Assembly: GCA_951813075.1 (NCBI GenBank)
Contig: OX638343.1
Span: 2,291,999-2,355,998, forward strand
Length of the DNA stretch: 64,000 nucleotides
Reading direction: 5' to 3'
DNA from: Arenicellales bacterium
GTDB taxonomy: Bacteria; Pseudomonadota; Gammaproteobacteria; Arenicellales; JAJDZL01
Shown: piece by piece, positions 29,238 through 37,539 of the stretch
How positions within the stretch are numbered: the stretch's first letter is position 1
Layout: each line of letters starts with the position of its first letter
Translations under genes and position numbers: made by a program
The notes under the pieces: model-generated
Databases searched by the model: none
What the model saw: only the letters and a program-made list of their open reading frames with translations
Told to the model about the DNA's origin: nothing

Positions 29238-29253
29238 TCGACAGATCTGTCGA
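29238..29253. promoter_or_regulatory. Perfect 16-bp palindrome upstream of the Pcm-like gene
   Basis: TCGACAGATCTGTCGA reads identically on both strands. It lies between the hspQ stop (29270) and the start of the Pcm-like gene, which are on the same strand. It could be an operator for a dimeric regulator or a transcription-halting hairpin after hspQ, though no U-run follows. Confidence 0.4.
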
Positions 29254-29269
29254 CTTCGCTTGAATTTAT

Positions 29270-29596
29270 TTAGTGGAACTGCTCCGACGGAACTGTGTAT
29301 TGACCATCCTCGAGATCACCGAACAGTCTTGTGACTGCTGGATGATCGATGGGGGTGCCCGTTTCGTCCGGCATCAGGTTTTGTTCGGAAACATAAGCAA
29401 CATATGAGGTTTTTTCGTTCTCAGCCAGCAAATGATAGAACGGCTGATCTTTTCGGGGACGAATGTCATCCGGAATCGCATCATACCATTCCTCAGAATT
29501 GTTGAACTCCGGATCAACATCAAAAACCACTCCCCTGAAAGAATAGTAACGATGACGAACAATCTGTCCAAGTTTGAACTTTGCTGATACCGACAT
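29270..29596 (-). CDS. hspQ: Heat shock protein HspQ (hemimethylated-DNA-binding YccV domain)
   Basis: HspQ in E. coli is a small heat-shock-induced protein that binds hemimethylated oriC DNA and stimulates Lon-mediated degradation. The chosen ATG gives 108 residues with the YccV-domain blocks FKLGQIVRHRYYSFRGVVFD, DPEFNNSEEWYDAIP, QPFYHLLAEN, YVAYVSEQNL and the C-terminal DHPAVTRLFGDLEDGQY. The open frame extends 40 codons upstream without family similarity, so the inner ATG is preferred. It is divergent from uvrD with a 126-base gap that should carry both promoters. Confidence 0.9.
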   Translation of the reverse strand: MSVSAKFKLGQIVRHRYYSFRGVVFDVDPEFNNSEEWYDAIPDDIRPRKDQPFYHLLAENEKTSYVAYVSEQNLMPDETGTPIDHPAVTRLFGDLEDGQYTVPSEQFH

Positions 29597-29651
29597 TTTG
29601 AACTTACCTATATAACAATAGATTGTACTTTTAAATATACGTTCCGACCTG

Positions 29652-29676
29652 CCAATTTCAAGTGTATTCCAATTTG
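29652..29676. repeat. Short dispersed repeat (with 19497-19521)
   Basis: Twenty-five bases starting CCAATTTCAAG match the copy at 19497-19521 at 21 of 25 positions. This copy sits in the hspQ-uvrD divergent promoter region. Confidence 0.4.
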
Positions 29677-29722
29677 AGCACACATCCGGAAAATACAGTG
29701 TCAGCCATGAGGACAATCAGTT

Positions 29723-31936
29723 GTGACTGATGTCACGAAAATACTTGATGGATTGAACGAACAGCAGCGCGAGGCCGTTGTCGCGCCCGCGGGACCATTG
29801 CTGATTACAGCAGGAGCCGGCAGCGGCAAAACGACAGTACTCACGCGTCGCATTGCCTGGCTGATTGAGGCCAGCGGTATTTCTCCGCATAGAATCATTG
29901 CGGTCACCTTTACCAACAAAGCTGCGCGGGAAATGAAGTCCCGAGTGGAAGGCTTGCTCGGAAGAAGCTCGGCACCATATCAGATTGCAACGTTTCATGG
30001 ATTTTCGAATCGTTTCTTGCGAATTCACCACGAAGCGGCTGGATTGCCGCGAGACTTCACCATACTGGATCAAGATGATCAGAAGTCGTTTATCAACAGG
30101 TTGATCAAGGACAATCAGCTGAATGTTCGAAACAAGACCCCTCGGGAAATCCAGTCATATATCAATAGTAAAAAAGAACAACAGCTGCGAGCCGCGCAAG
30201 CCTCAGGTGATTCGGATTTTCGCAGCCAGATAATGGGTCCGATCTACGAACTATATGAACGGGAATGCAACATCCGGGGTCTGGTGGATTTTGCCGAAAT
30301 ACTGCTTCGAACTGTTGAGGTGATGCAACGCAATCAACTTGTGCGAAACGAAATGCATGAGCGGTACCATCATATTCTGGTTGATGAGTTTCAGGACACC
30401 AATGCAATCCAGATCGAATGGCTGAAGTTGTTCGGCAGTCATCTGAACTACGTAACCGCAGTCGGTGACGAGGATCAGTCGATTTACGGTTGGCGCGGGG
30501 CGGTGGCGAAAAATATGCTGAGTTTCGGATCAATTTTTCCAAATACAAGATTGGTTCGTCTGGAAAAGAACTACCGTTCGACGCAAACGATTCTTAGTGC
30601 CGCCAACTCCGTCATTTCCCGTAACCGTGATCGGTTCGAGAAGAATTTGTGGACTGACCGGGAAGGAGGGGATCCGATCAGCTATTACAGTGCTTACGAT
30701 TACCGTGACGAATCGCAATTTGTTGCGAGAAAAATCAGAGCACTGTATGCGGCGGGTATGCCGTATTCCAACATGTCGATTCTTTACCGAACCCATGCCC
30801 AGTCCAATATCTTTGAGAACACATTGTCCTCGTACAAAATTCCTTTCAGAATTTATGGCGGGGTTCGATTTTTTTCGAGAATGGAGATAAAGAATTCACT
30901 CGCGTATTTACGATTGATGGTTGATCCGGACAACAATCCGGCGTTCCAGCGAATTATCAATGAGCCGCCGCGCGGAATTGGTGAAATCACTCAACGAAGG
31001 GTTATCGAATGTGCCCAACGCGAAGATGTTTCTTTTATGCAGGCCGCAAGAATGATCGTGCAGGATGAGTCAGAGCAAATGCGGATCAGAAAGCCTCTGA
31101 AGGATTTCGTCGGATTGATTGACGGCATGGAATCCGATTGTTCTGAATTAACCCTGAGTAGAATCATCGCGCATGTCAACGTGCATTCCGGACTTCGTGC
31201 TTACTATTTGTCGAAAGACACGGAAATTGACAAGCCCCGAGTGGAGAATCTTGATGAGTTGATCAACGCGGGCGAAAATTTCATCCGAACAAACATGGAT
31301 GACACCACATCAAATGAGGTAGTCAGTGACGGGCGTGAAGCGATCACTCCGTTTTTGGATAGTGTGACACTGGATGCAGGCGATACGTTTGATGAGGCAC
31401 CTGACACACTGAGTTTGATGACTCTGCATCAGGCCAAAGGGCTCGAATTTCCCGTCGTTTTTCTAGTCGGTATGGATGAAAAGCTGTTACCGCATGCAAA
31501 CTCGATGACATTTGGCACACCAAGTCAGATCAACAGCCAAATCGAAGAAGAGCGTCGGTTGTGTTACGTGGGTATGACCCGAGCACAAGATCAGCTGTAT
31601 CTGACACGAGCTAGTTTCCGCTTGTCATTTGGCGTCCTGAATTCGTATAGACCATCACGATTTCTCAACGAGATTCCCATAGAGTATCTTCAGAAAGCGA
31701 TATTTGAATCTGACATCGAGCAATCGAGTTCTGATACGCCTGCACTGACATTCGGTTCAGAGGAAGAACTGGAAAATCTTCCGGGTAAGCTGGTACGCCA
31801 CAATAAGTTCGGTGAAGGCACTGTAATCGACGCGAAAGCAGAACATTCATGCACCATAATCAGGATAAATTTCGAGGATGTTGGCGAAAAACAGATCGTC
31901 ATGGAACATGCGAGTCTTGAGTTTGTCGGCAATTAG
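29723..31936 (+). CDS. uvrD: DNA helicase II (UvrD/PcrA family)
   Basis: A 3'-5' superfamily 1A helicase that removes cut strands in nucleotide excision repair and mismatch repair. The 737 residues contain in order the Q-motif LNEQQREAVVAP, motif I AGAGSGKTT, Ia VTFTNKAAREMKSR, II VDEFQDTN, III VGDEDQSIYGWRGA, IV EKNYRSTQTIL, V TLHQAKGLEFPVVFLVG and VI RRLCYVGMTRAQDQLYL. The C-terminal part (about 665-735) has the Tudor-like fold segment HNKFGEGTVIDAK. The start is GTG. It is a single-gene unit. Confidence 0.95.
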   Translation: MTDVTKILDGLNEQQREAVVAPAGPLLITAGAGSGKTTVLTRRIAWLIEASGISPHRIIAVTFTNKAAREMKSRVEGLLGRSSAPYQIATFHGFSNRFLRIHHEAAGLPRDFTILDQDDQKSFINRLIKDNQLNVRNKTPREIQSYINSKKEQQLRAAQASGDSDFRSQIMGPIYELYERECNIRGLVDFAEILLRTVEVMQRNQLVRNEMHERYHHILVDEFQDTNAIQIEWLKLFGSHLNYVTAVGDEDQSIYGWRGAVAKNMLSFGSIFPNTRLVRLEKNYRSTQTILSAANSVISRNRDRFEKNLWTDREGGDPISYYSAYDYRDESQFVARKIRALYAAGMPYSNMSILYRTHAQSNIFENTLSSYKIPFRIYGGVRFFSRMEIKNSLAYLRLMVDPDNNPAFQRIINEPPRGIGEITQRRVIECAQREDVSFMQAARMIVQDESEQMRIRKPLKDFVGLIDGMESDCSELTLSRIIAHVNVHSGLRAYYLSKDTEIDKPRVENLDELINAGENFIRTNMDDTTSNEVVSDGREAITPFLDSVTLDAGDTFDEAPDTLSLMTLHQAKGLEFPVVFLVGMDEKLLPHANSMTFGTPSQINSQIEEERRLCYVGMTRAQDQLYLTRASFRLSFGVLNSYRPSRFLNEIPIEYLQKAIFESDIEQSSSDTPALTFGSEEELENLPGKLVRHNKFGEGTVIDAKAEHSCTIIRINFEDVGEKQIVMEHASLEFVGN

Positions 31937-32066
31937 ATATGATCAACCAGGTGCGCCGCTGTCTTCATCGGTCGCGCAGATGCAAGTGTATAATGCTCTG
32001 TCCAATTTCTTTGAACACGATTTGATCGTTTGATCAGTCGATTAGTGACAACAACGAGCTGGATCA

Positions 32067-32642
32067 GTGGACGTAAATCAACAGACTGTAAAATTTACTC
32101 AAATGAAGGAAGGTTCATTTGACGACTACCAATTACTTCATGGTTTCGAACAGGGATATTCAAAAAAGACTGCTGAGCGCGTACTTCAACATTTGCTCGG
32201 ACTCGAGGACAGTTTCACAGGTTATAAAATCTCCAGACTGGAACATGCACTTCAGTCTGCTAGTCGAGCATGGCGCGATGGTGCGGGTGAGGAAATGACT
32301 GTAGCAGCTCTGCTACATGACCTAGGAGACACGTTGGCTCCTGAAAATCATGGTGAGATGGCGGCAGCTCTTCTTCGACCATATGTCTCAGAGAAGACCT
32401 ACTGGATTGTGAAGCATCATGGGGTTTTTCAGGGATATTACTTTTTTCATCATCTGGGTGGTGATCGAAACGCCCGCGATCGTTACAAGGATCACGAGTA
32501 CTATCAGGCATGTGCTGATTTCTGTGAAAACTGGGATCAAAACAGTTTTGATCCCGACTATGATTCTCTCCCGCTTGATTTTTTCGAACCCATGGTTAAA
32601 CGAATTTTTGACAGGGAACCATTTGGTGACCATGCGAATTGA
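32067..32642 (+). CDS. HD-domain protein of the PhnZ/mixed-valent diiron oxygenase group
   Basis: The closest family I recognise is PhnZ, an HD-domain oxygenase that cleaves a phosphonate with a mixed-valent diiron centre. The metal-ligand pattern is present in order: LEHALQSA, LLHDLGD (HD pair), ENHGEMAAALL, VKHHGVF and ENWDQ. However, the PhnZ residues that bind the substrate, a tyrosine and glutamate ten and seven residues before the first histidine, are replaced by F and Y, and the histidine in HDLGH is replaced by D (HDLGD). The substrate is therefore probably different. No phosphonate genes are nearby. The start is a GTG; an inner ATG would remove 12 residues. It lies 32 bases before ilvE and is probably co-transcribed. 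Confidence 0.65.
   Translation: MDVNQQTVKFTQMKEGSFDDYQLLHGFEQGYSKKTAERVLQHLLGLEDSFTGYKISRLEHALQSASRAWRDGAGEEMTVAALLHDLGDTLAPENHGEMAAALLRPYVSEKTYWIVKHHGVFQGYYFFHHLGGDRNARDRYKDHEYYQACADFCENWDQNSFDPDYDSLPLDFFEPMVKRIFDREPFGDHAN
32533..32555. repeat. Long perfect inverted repeat inside the HD-protein gene
   Basis: GGGATCAAAAC and GTTTTGATCCC form a perfect 11-bp inverted repeat around a single central A, within the codons for WDQNSFDPD. Intragenic palindromes of this length are uncommon and could mark a protein-binding site or a recombination footprint. Confidence 0.5.
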
Positions 32643-32674
32643 CACTTGATTACCGACCAACCGACTCAAACAAT

Positions 32675-33601
32675 ATGACTACTTCATTCAGCGATCGAGA
32701 TGGCGTCATCTGGAATGACGGAAAATTGGTGCCTTGGCGTGAGGCCACCATACACGTACTTACGCATTCCCTGCATTATGGTGTCGCTGTATTCGAGGGC
32801 GTCCGTGCCTATAAAACTGACCGAGGGCCAGCGATTTTCCGATTGCAAGACCATACAGACAGGTTTATGAACTCCGCGCATATCATGCGAATGGATATGC
32901 CATTCGATCGGGATACCCTGAATGAAGCCCAGTGTACGGTAATTCGTGAAAACGGCCTTGAAAGTTGCTATATCCGACCGATCGCGTTTTACGGTGCAGA
33001 AGGCATGGGGTTGCGGGCGGATAATCTGTCTACTCACGTGATGATCGCGGCATGGGACTGGGGTGCCTATTTGGGTGCGGATGGCTTGGTAAACGGTATC
33101 AAAGTCAAGACATCCTCTATCGCGCGAATGCACGTCAATGCACAGATGTGCAGAGCTAAGGTCTGTGGTCACTACACCAACTCGATACTTGCACTCCGGG
33201 AAGCAATGGAATATGGGGCCGAGGAAGCAATGTTACTCGATACCGATGGTTTCGTCATGGAGGGTTCCGGCGAGAATCTGTTTGTCGTGCGTGACAATAA
33301 GGTACTGACGCCAGATCTTGCATCAACACTGGAAGGAATAACCCGTTCTACCGCAATCGAATTGCTTCATGAAATGGGCTATGAAGTGCAGGAGAGACGA
33401 ATTACGCGGGATGAAGTCTATATTGCCGATGAAGCTTTTTTTACCGGTACCGCCGCGGAAGTCACGCCAATCCGTGAGCTTGATGGAAGACTGATCGGTG
33501 GTGGCAATCCCGGCCCGATTACGCTTGAGCTGCAAGCTAAATATTTTGAAGTGGTGGAAGGGCGAAGTGAGAAGCATCAGCATTGGCTGACTTATGTCTA
33601 A
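32675..33601 (+). CDS. ilvE: Branched-chain amino acid aminotransferase
   Basis: PLP enzyme transferring amino groups between glutamate and the keto acids of leucine, isoleucine and valine. From the ATG at 32675 the protein has 308 residues, the same as E. coli IlvE. The marks are HVLTHSLHYGVAVFEGVRAY, the PLP lysine in MCRAKVCGHYTNS near residue 158, EEAMLLDTDGFVMEGSGENLF and FFTGTAAEVTPI. A frame start 12 codons upstream overlaps nothing useful and is rejected. The next gene is the zinc-finger protein, as in Pseudomonas. Confidence 0.95.
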   Translation: MTTSFSDRDGVIWNDGKLVPWREATIHVLTHSLHYGVAVFEGVRAYKTDRGPAIFRLQDHTDRFMNSAHIMRMDMPFDRDTLNEAQCTVIRENGLESCYIRPIAFYGAEGMGLRADNLSTHVMIAAWDWGAYLGADGLVNGIKVKTSSIARMHVNAQMCRAKVCGHYTNSILALREAMEYGAEEAMLLDTDGFVMEGSGENLFVVRDNKVLTPDLASTLEGITRSTAIELLHEMGYEVQERRITRDEVYIADEAFFTGTAAEVTPIRELDGRLIGGGNPGPITLELQAKYFEVVEGRSEKHQHWLTYV

Positions 33602-33611
33602 TTGAGATACG

Positions 33612-33818
33612 ATGAGTTCGGATACTTATCAACCCAAGCAAGGTGAGACACCAAATTCGGAGATGCTGATCAAGGTCACCGAAGACGATCTGCCGTTGCA
33701 TTGTCCATTGGAAAGCATGAGGTTGTGGGATTCACATCCGCGTGTATATCTGCCGATTGAGGAAACAAGCAATGCGCTTTGTCCATATTGCGGAACTCAC
33801 TTCGTATTGGTCAAATAA
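33612..33818 (+). CDS. Small zinc-finger domain protein (CHCC type)
   Basis: A 68-residue protein with the zinc ligand pattern LHCPLE ... DSHPRVYLPI ... LCPYCGTHFVL, that is C, H, C, C. This matches the zf-CHCC family, which includes a mitochondrial complex I subunit and small proteobacterial proteins of unknown function. It starts ten bases after ilvE, in the same conserved order as in Pseudomonas (where waaF follows), so it belongs to the ilvE transcription unit. No function can be given. Confidence 0.85.
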   Translation: MSSDTYQPKQGETPNSEMLIKVTEDDLPLHCPLESMRLWDSHPRVYLPIEETSNALCPYCGTHFVLVK

Positions 33819-33908
33819 ATGACTGCTTCGACATCACTTGCCTCACTTCCTATTTGAAGTTCATGACTTGACATGTTTCATCAGTTTTTGTCTTTCGACA
33901 TCAGCTGA

Positions 33909-35519
33909 GTGGAATCGGTGAACGTGATCATGCCTTGGACAGATAAAGTTCGAGAATCCGGTCCGATCGTCAATCGCTACGAGAGTCACAGAAAAATTCT
34001 CGCTGAGCGAGACATACGATCCAGGATATTGCAAAAGGATTCCAGTATCTGGCTCGATATTATTGAGCCACCTGAGTCCGGTTCGCATTGTATGGATTGG
34101 ACAGATTCGTTGATGCGTTCGATACCGACTGTCGCTGAGGTTTCAAGACTTTCCGGCGACAGCGCTACAGTTGTCTTGATAGGAACTGGGGGAGCAATTC
34201 TTTCGGCCAAAGCTTATTCGAGCGTACTCGGTTACGAGGCCAGCACAAGATTACAGGTCGTTGATAGCACATCACCAGAATTCCTTCGCACGTTTCTTGA
34301 GAATCCTGCATCGCCAAACAAGTTTTACGTCGTAGCGAGCAAGTCAGGCGGTACGATTGAAACTCTTGATATCGCGAGAAGCATTTTTGAGCGTGTTCGC
34401 ACGCCTGACAGATTCTGTGTAATTACTGACCCGGAATCGAATGCCCTGAGAATTTGGGCGCAAGCAAACGCAATTTCGGTCTATGACTCTGACCCATTTG
34501 TACCCGGTCGTTATTCCACAGTCAGTACGCTAGGCCTTTTGCCGCTCAAACTCCTCGGACATGGGCTTCAGGAGATTCAGAGCGGTTATTATGAATTCGT
34601 TGAAGATGCATCAAATAGTGAATCTAGTTGCAGTATGCACGCAGATGAAACAGCGGCGATGCTCGCAGCACTTGCGTCCGAATCTAGTAGCAGAATCTTG
34701 CTTGCCGCAGAGATTCAACTACTGCCGGTACTGCAGTGGGTTGAACAAATTGTTTCTGAGAGTCTTGGAAAATCTGAATTGGGCATCCTTCCAGTTATTG
34801 AAATTTCCCAATCGGAGGAATCGCCGAGCAATCGACTGCAGGTACGAGTTATCTCGGAAAATACCGAGGTAAATTCGATATTCGATGATGATCTAAACGA
34901 CCTGCGACAGATCGCACAGTTTTTCATGTTCTGGCAGACCGTAATTTCTATGACAGGTTACCTTTTGAACATTAATCCATTTAATCAACCGAATGTCGAG
35001 GGGAGTAAACTTAAGGTACTGACTGCCGTTCGGATGAAAGATAAGAAGACTGGATTTATTCAAGTTCCACAGAGAGCAGTAGAGGGGACTGGAGAGTCGG
35101 TGAATGCAATTCGATCAATACTGCAACACATCAGAGAAAATTCTCAGACACATGACTACATCTGTCTGCTTGCATTCACTAAGCCCGGTAGCGAAATGTT
35201 GGATTTGCTGACACGGTTGAAAGTAAGGTCGGGTGAGGTGACTGGTCTGACAGCGGTATTGAGCTTTGGTCCGCAATATCTGCATTCGACAGGTCAGTTT
35301 CACAAAGGTGGCCCCAGAACTGGCCACTATTTGATAATTGGTTTCGAAGAAAGTGTCGATATTGCAGTCTGTGACCGACTTTATACGTTCGGGGAACTTA
35401 TCAAAACCCAGCTTTACGCAGATTTGGAATTTCTCCGTGAGTCCGGACGCCCTGCTCATCATATAGAACTTAAACAACCTATAGCAGAAAATTTGCACCA
35501 GATTCTGGAATTACTATAG
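33909..35519 (+). CDS. pgi: Glucose-6-phosphate isomerase of the transaldolase-fusion type
   Basis: Interconverts glucose-6-phosphate and fructose-6-phosphate. The protein has two SIS domains. The first carries IGTGGAILSAKAYSS and SKSGGTIETLDIA; the signature region VPGRYSTVSTLGLLP and the FNQPNVEGSK motif, the match to the classical PGI signature FDQxGVExxK, lie in the second half, followed by LHSTGQFHKGGP, which supplies the base histidine. This overall form resembles the PGI half of bifunctional transaldolase/PGI proteins; no transaldolase domain is fused here. The start is uncertain among GTGs at 33909, 33918, 33924 and an ATG at 33930. It precedes malonyl-CoA decarboxylase by 40 bases. 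Confidence 0.85.
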   Translation: MESVNVIMPWTDKVRESGPIVNRYESHRKILAERDIRSRILQKDSSIWLDIIEPPESGSHCMDWTDSLMRSIPTVAEVSRLSGDSATVVLIGTGGAILSAKAYSSVLGYEASTRLQVVDSTSPEFLRTFLENPASPNKFYVVASKSGGTIETLDIARSIFERVRTPDRFCVITDPESNALRIWAQANAISVYDSDPFVPGRYSTVSTLGLLPLKLLGHGLQEIQSGYYEFVEDASNSESSCSMHADETAAMLAALASESSSRILLAAEIQLLPVLQWVEQIVSESLGKSELGILPVIEISQSEESPSNRLQVRVISENTEVNSIFDDDLNDLRQIAQFFMFWQTVISMTGYLLNINPFNQPNVEGSKLKVLTAVRMKDKKTGFIQVPQRAVEGTGESVNAIRSILQHIRENSQTHDYICLLAFTKPGSEMLDLLTRLKVRSGEVTGLTAVLSFGPQYLHSTGQFHKGGPRTGHYLIIGFEESVDIAVCDRLYTFGELIKTQLYADLEFLRESGRPAHHIELKQPIAENLHQILELL

Positions 35520-35559
35520 AACTCGCCATACAAATCGAAACGAACTCCAAATAAATGAT

Positions 35560-36891
35560 ATGTCGTCAATAAGTCTGAGTCAGTTGTTGAATACCGTTGC
35601 GGATGCGGGTGTCGAATTATTCAGAAAATCTTCAGTGAAGAAAATTACACCTGTGATGTTGATCTCATGGTGTGAAGAGTTGCTATCTACCGCAGGTGAA
35701 GCGTCGGGAATTACTCTTGCGCGCCAGATCGTGAATGGCTACGCCGCATTGTCCGACAACGAAAAACTTGAATTTTTCAGAACCTTGAAATCAAGTTACG
35801 AGGTTGATATCGACAAGATTGTGCAATTTGCAAACGACTTTCACGACAAACAGGACGGCGACAGCTATAGCAAGCTGTTTGCAGCGGTGGAGTCCAAAAG
35901 ACAGGAAATTTTCCGAAGAATCAATCAGGCGCCGGATGGAATTTCCACGTTGGTTTCGATGCGTCGTGACCTGCTTCGCCTGCAACGAGAGGATTCAAAC
36001 CTTACAGTGGTGGAGAAAGATCTGGCCCACCTTCTGCATTCCTGGTTCAATAAAGGATTTTTGACTTTGCGAAGGATTGATTGGAACACTCCCGCAGCGA
36101 TACTTGAAAAGGTTATTCACTATGAGAGTGTACATGAGATAAAGGGCTGGGGTGACCTGCGGCGCAGGTTGGCCGCGGACCGCATGTGTTTCGCATTTTT
36201 CCACGGCACAATGCCTGATGAACCGATAATTTTTGTCGAGGTTGCGCTTGTAAATGGCATGACAGAATCAATTCGAGCGTTGATCGATAGCGAGCGAAAC
36301 GAACTGGACCCCGCAAAAGCCGACACAGCCGTATTCTATTCAATCAACAACTGTCACGAAGGACTGCTTGGTATTCCTTTCGGTAGTTTTCTCATTAAGC
36401 AGGTACTTCTCGAAATTCGAAGCGAATTTCCTAAAATCAAGACTTTTGCCACGCTTTCGCCGGTACCCGCGTTTAGAAGATGGCTTGCAAGAGCTTCAGA
36501 GGATCTGCAAGTTAGTCATGTCACAGACGATGAGCAAAAAATACTGGAACTGATTGATGAACCACAGTGGTACGAAAACAAATCGACAGCACAGCAGCTT
36601 CGTCCGATTCTTATTCGACTGGCGGCGAGGTATTTTCTATATGCAAAATCTGGTAGTGAACCCTATGACCCTGTAGCTCGGTTTCATTTGCGAAATGGTG
36701 CAAAACTGGAGCGTATCAACTGGCTTGGGGATTTATCCCCGAATGGATTGAAGCAATCAGCCGGGATTTTGGTGAATTACGTTTACGATTTGGACGAGAT
36801 TGTCAAGAATCACGAGGAGTATTCAAGCAACCAGAAAATTGTGGTTGCGTCGACGATCAAGAAATTGGCGCGAAAACAGTCCGGACAATAA
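35560..36891 (+). CDS. Malonyl-CoA decarboxylase
   Basis: Converts malonyl-CoA to acetyl-CoA and CO2. The 443 residues show an N-terminal four-helix part (about 1-150) and the catalytic acetyltransferase-like domain, with YSINNCHEGLLGIPFGSFLIKQV, FATLSPVPAFRRWL and DPVARFHLRNGAKLERINWLGDLS, the strongest family blocks, including the catalytic HLRNG-type residues. It lies directly after the phosphoglucose isomerase gene on the same strand. In the same genome a malonyl-CoA-consuming synthase is present 23 kb away, so the enzyme could limit malonyl-CoA, but no direct link can be shown. Confidence 0.93.
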   Translation: MSSISLSQLLNTVADAGVELFRKSSVKKITPVMLISWCEELLSTAGEASGITLARQIVNGYAALSDNEKLEFFRTLKSSYEVDIDKIVQFANDFHDKQDGDSYSKLFAAVESKRQEIFRRINQAPDGISTLVSMRRDLLRLQREDSNLTVVEKDLAHLLHSWFNKGFLTLRRIDWNTPAAILEKVIHYESVHEIKGWGDLRRRLAADRMCFAFFHGTMPDEPIIFVEVALVNGMTESIRALIDSERNELDPAKADTAVFYSINNCHEGLLGIPFGSFLIKQVLLEIRSEFPKIKTFATLSPVPAFRRWLARASEDLQVSHVTDDEQKILELIDEPQWYENKSTAQQLRPILIRLAARYFLYAKSGSEPYDPVARFHLRNGAKLERINWLGDLSPNGLKQSAGILVNYVYDLDEIVKNHEEYSSNQKIVVASTIKKLARKQSGQ

Positions 36892-36927
36892 GGTACTGCC
36901 AATCAAACCGACAACTGAAAATTCAGA

Positions 36928-37539
36928 TTAATCCAATCCGTGCAGATAGGTTGCGAGATCCTGAAACTGCTGCTCTGAGAGACGAAAGGCGATGGTGTTC
37001 ATTTCCTCATTCTTTCGTACACCAGATTTGAACTCACGCAAAGAAGTGACTAGATAGTTCCTGTATTGACCTGAAATTTTCGGATAGCGAGCAGGAAGCC
37101 CATCTCCTGCAGGTCCGTGACATGCCATACACGCGGGTACGGAATACTGACTGAGTCCACGTCTGTATATTTCGCGACCTCTGTTGGCGGCTGCCAATTC
37201 GGATTCGTCAATACTCTCTTTGGAAAATTGGAATTGAGCGTAATAGGCGTCAAGATCCTGCATGTCCTGTTCAGTGAGAGTCATAATCATCCCCGCCATC
37301 AGCGCATTTTGTCTTTCACCTGATTTATAGGCTGCCAATTGACTTGCGATATAGCCGGGAATCTGTCCCGCAATCTTTGGGAAATCCGGTGCTACTCCAT
37401 TACCGTCAGTACCGTGACAAGCGACGCATGTTGCGGACTTTTCCTCACCGGCTGCAGCATCACCAGCCGCATATACCGAGTTTGTCAGAGTACAGATGAG
37501 CCCGATGGATGAAATCAGAGATAGTAACTTCCTTAACAT
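36928..37539 (-). CDS. Dihaem cytochrome c4
   Basis: A periplasmic electron carrier. From the ATG at 37539 the protein has 203 residues: a signal peptide about 1-22 (cut near VYAAG), and two class I cytochrome c domains with haem motifs CVACH and CMACH, each followed about 45-60 residues later by the ligand methionine in MTLTEQDMQ-like and FRLSEQQFQ-like helices. Cytochrome c4 usually delivers electrons to cbb3-type oxidases. It lies upstream of and divergent from engB, with the cc4-engB-polA order known from Pseudomonas. Confidence 0.92.
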   Translation of the reverse strand: MLRKLLSLISSIGLICTLTNSVYAAGDAAAGEEKSATCVACHGTDGNGVAPDFPKIAGQIPGYIASQLAAYKSGERQNALMAGMIMTLTEQDMQDLDAYYAQFQFSKESIDESELAAANRGREIYRRGLSQYSVPACMACHGPAGDGLPARYPKISGQYRNYLVTSLREFKSGVRKNEEMNTIAFRLSEQQFQDLATYLHGLD

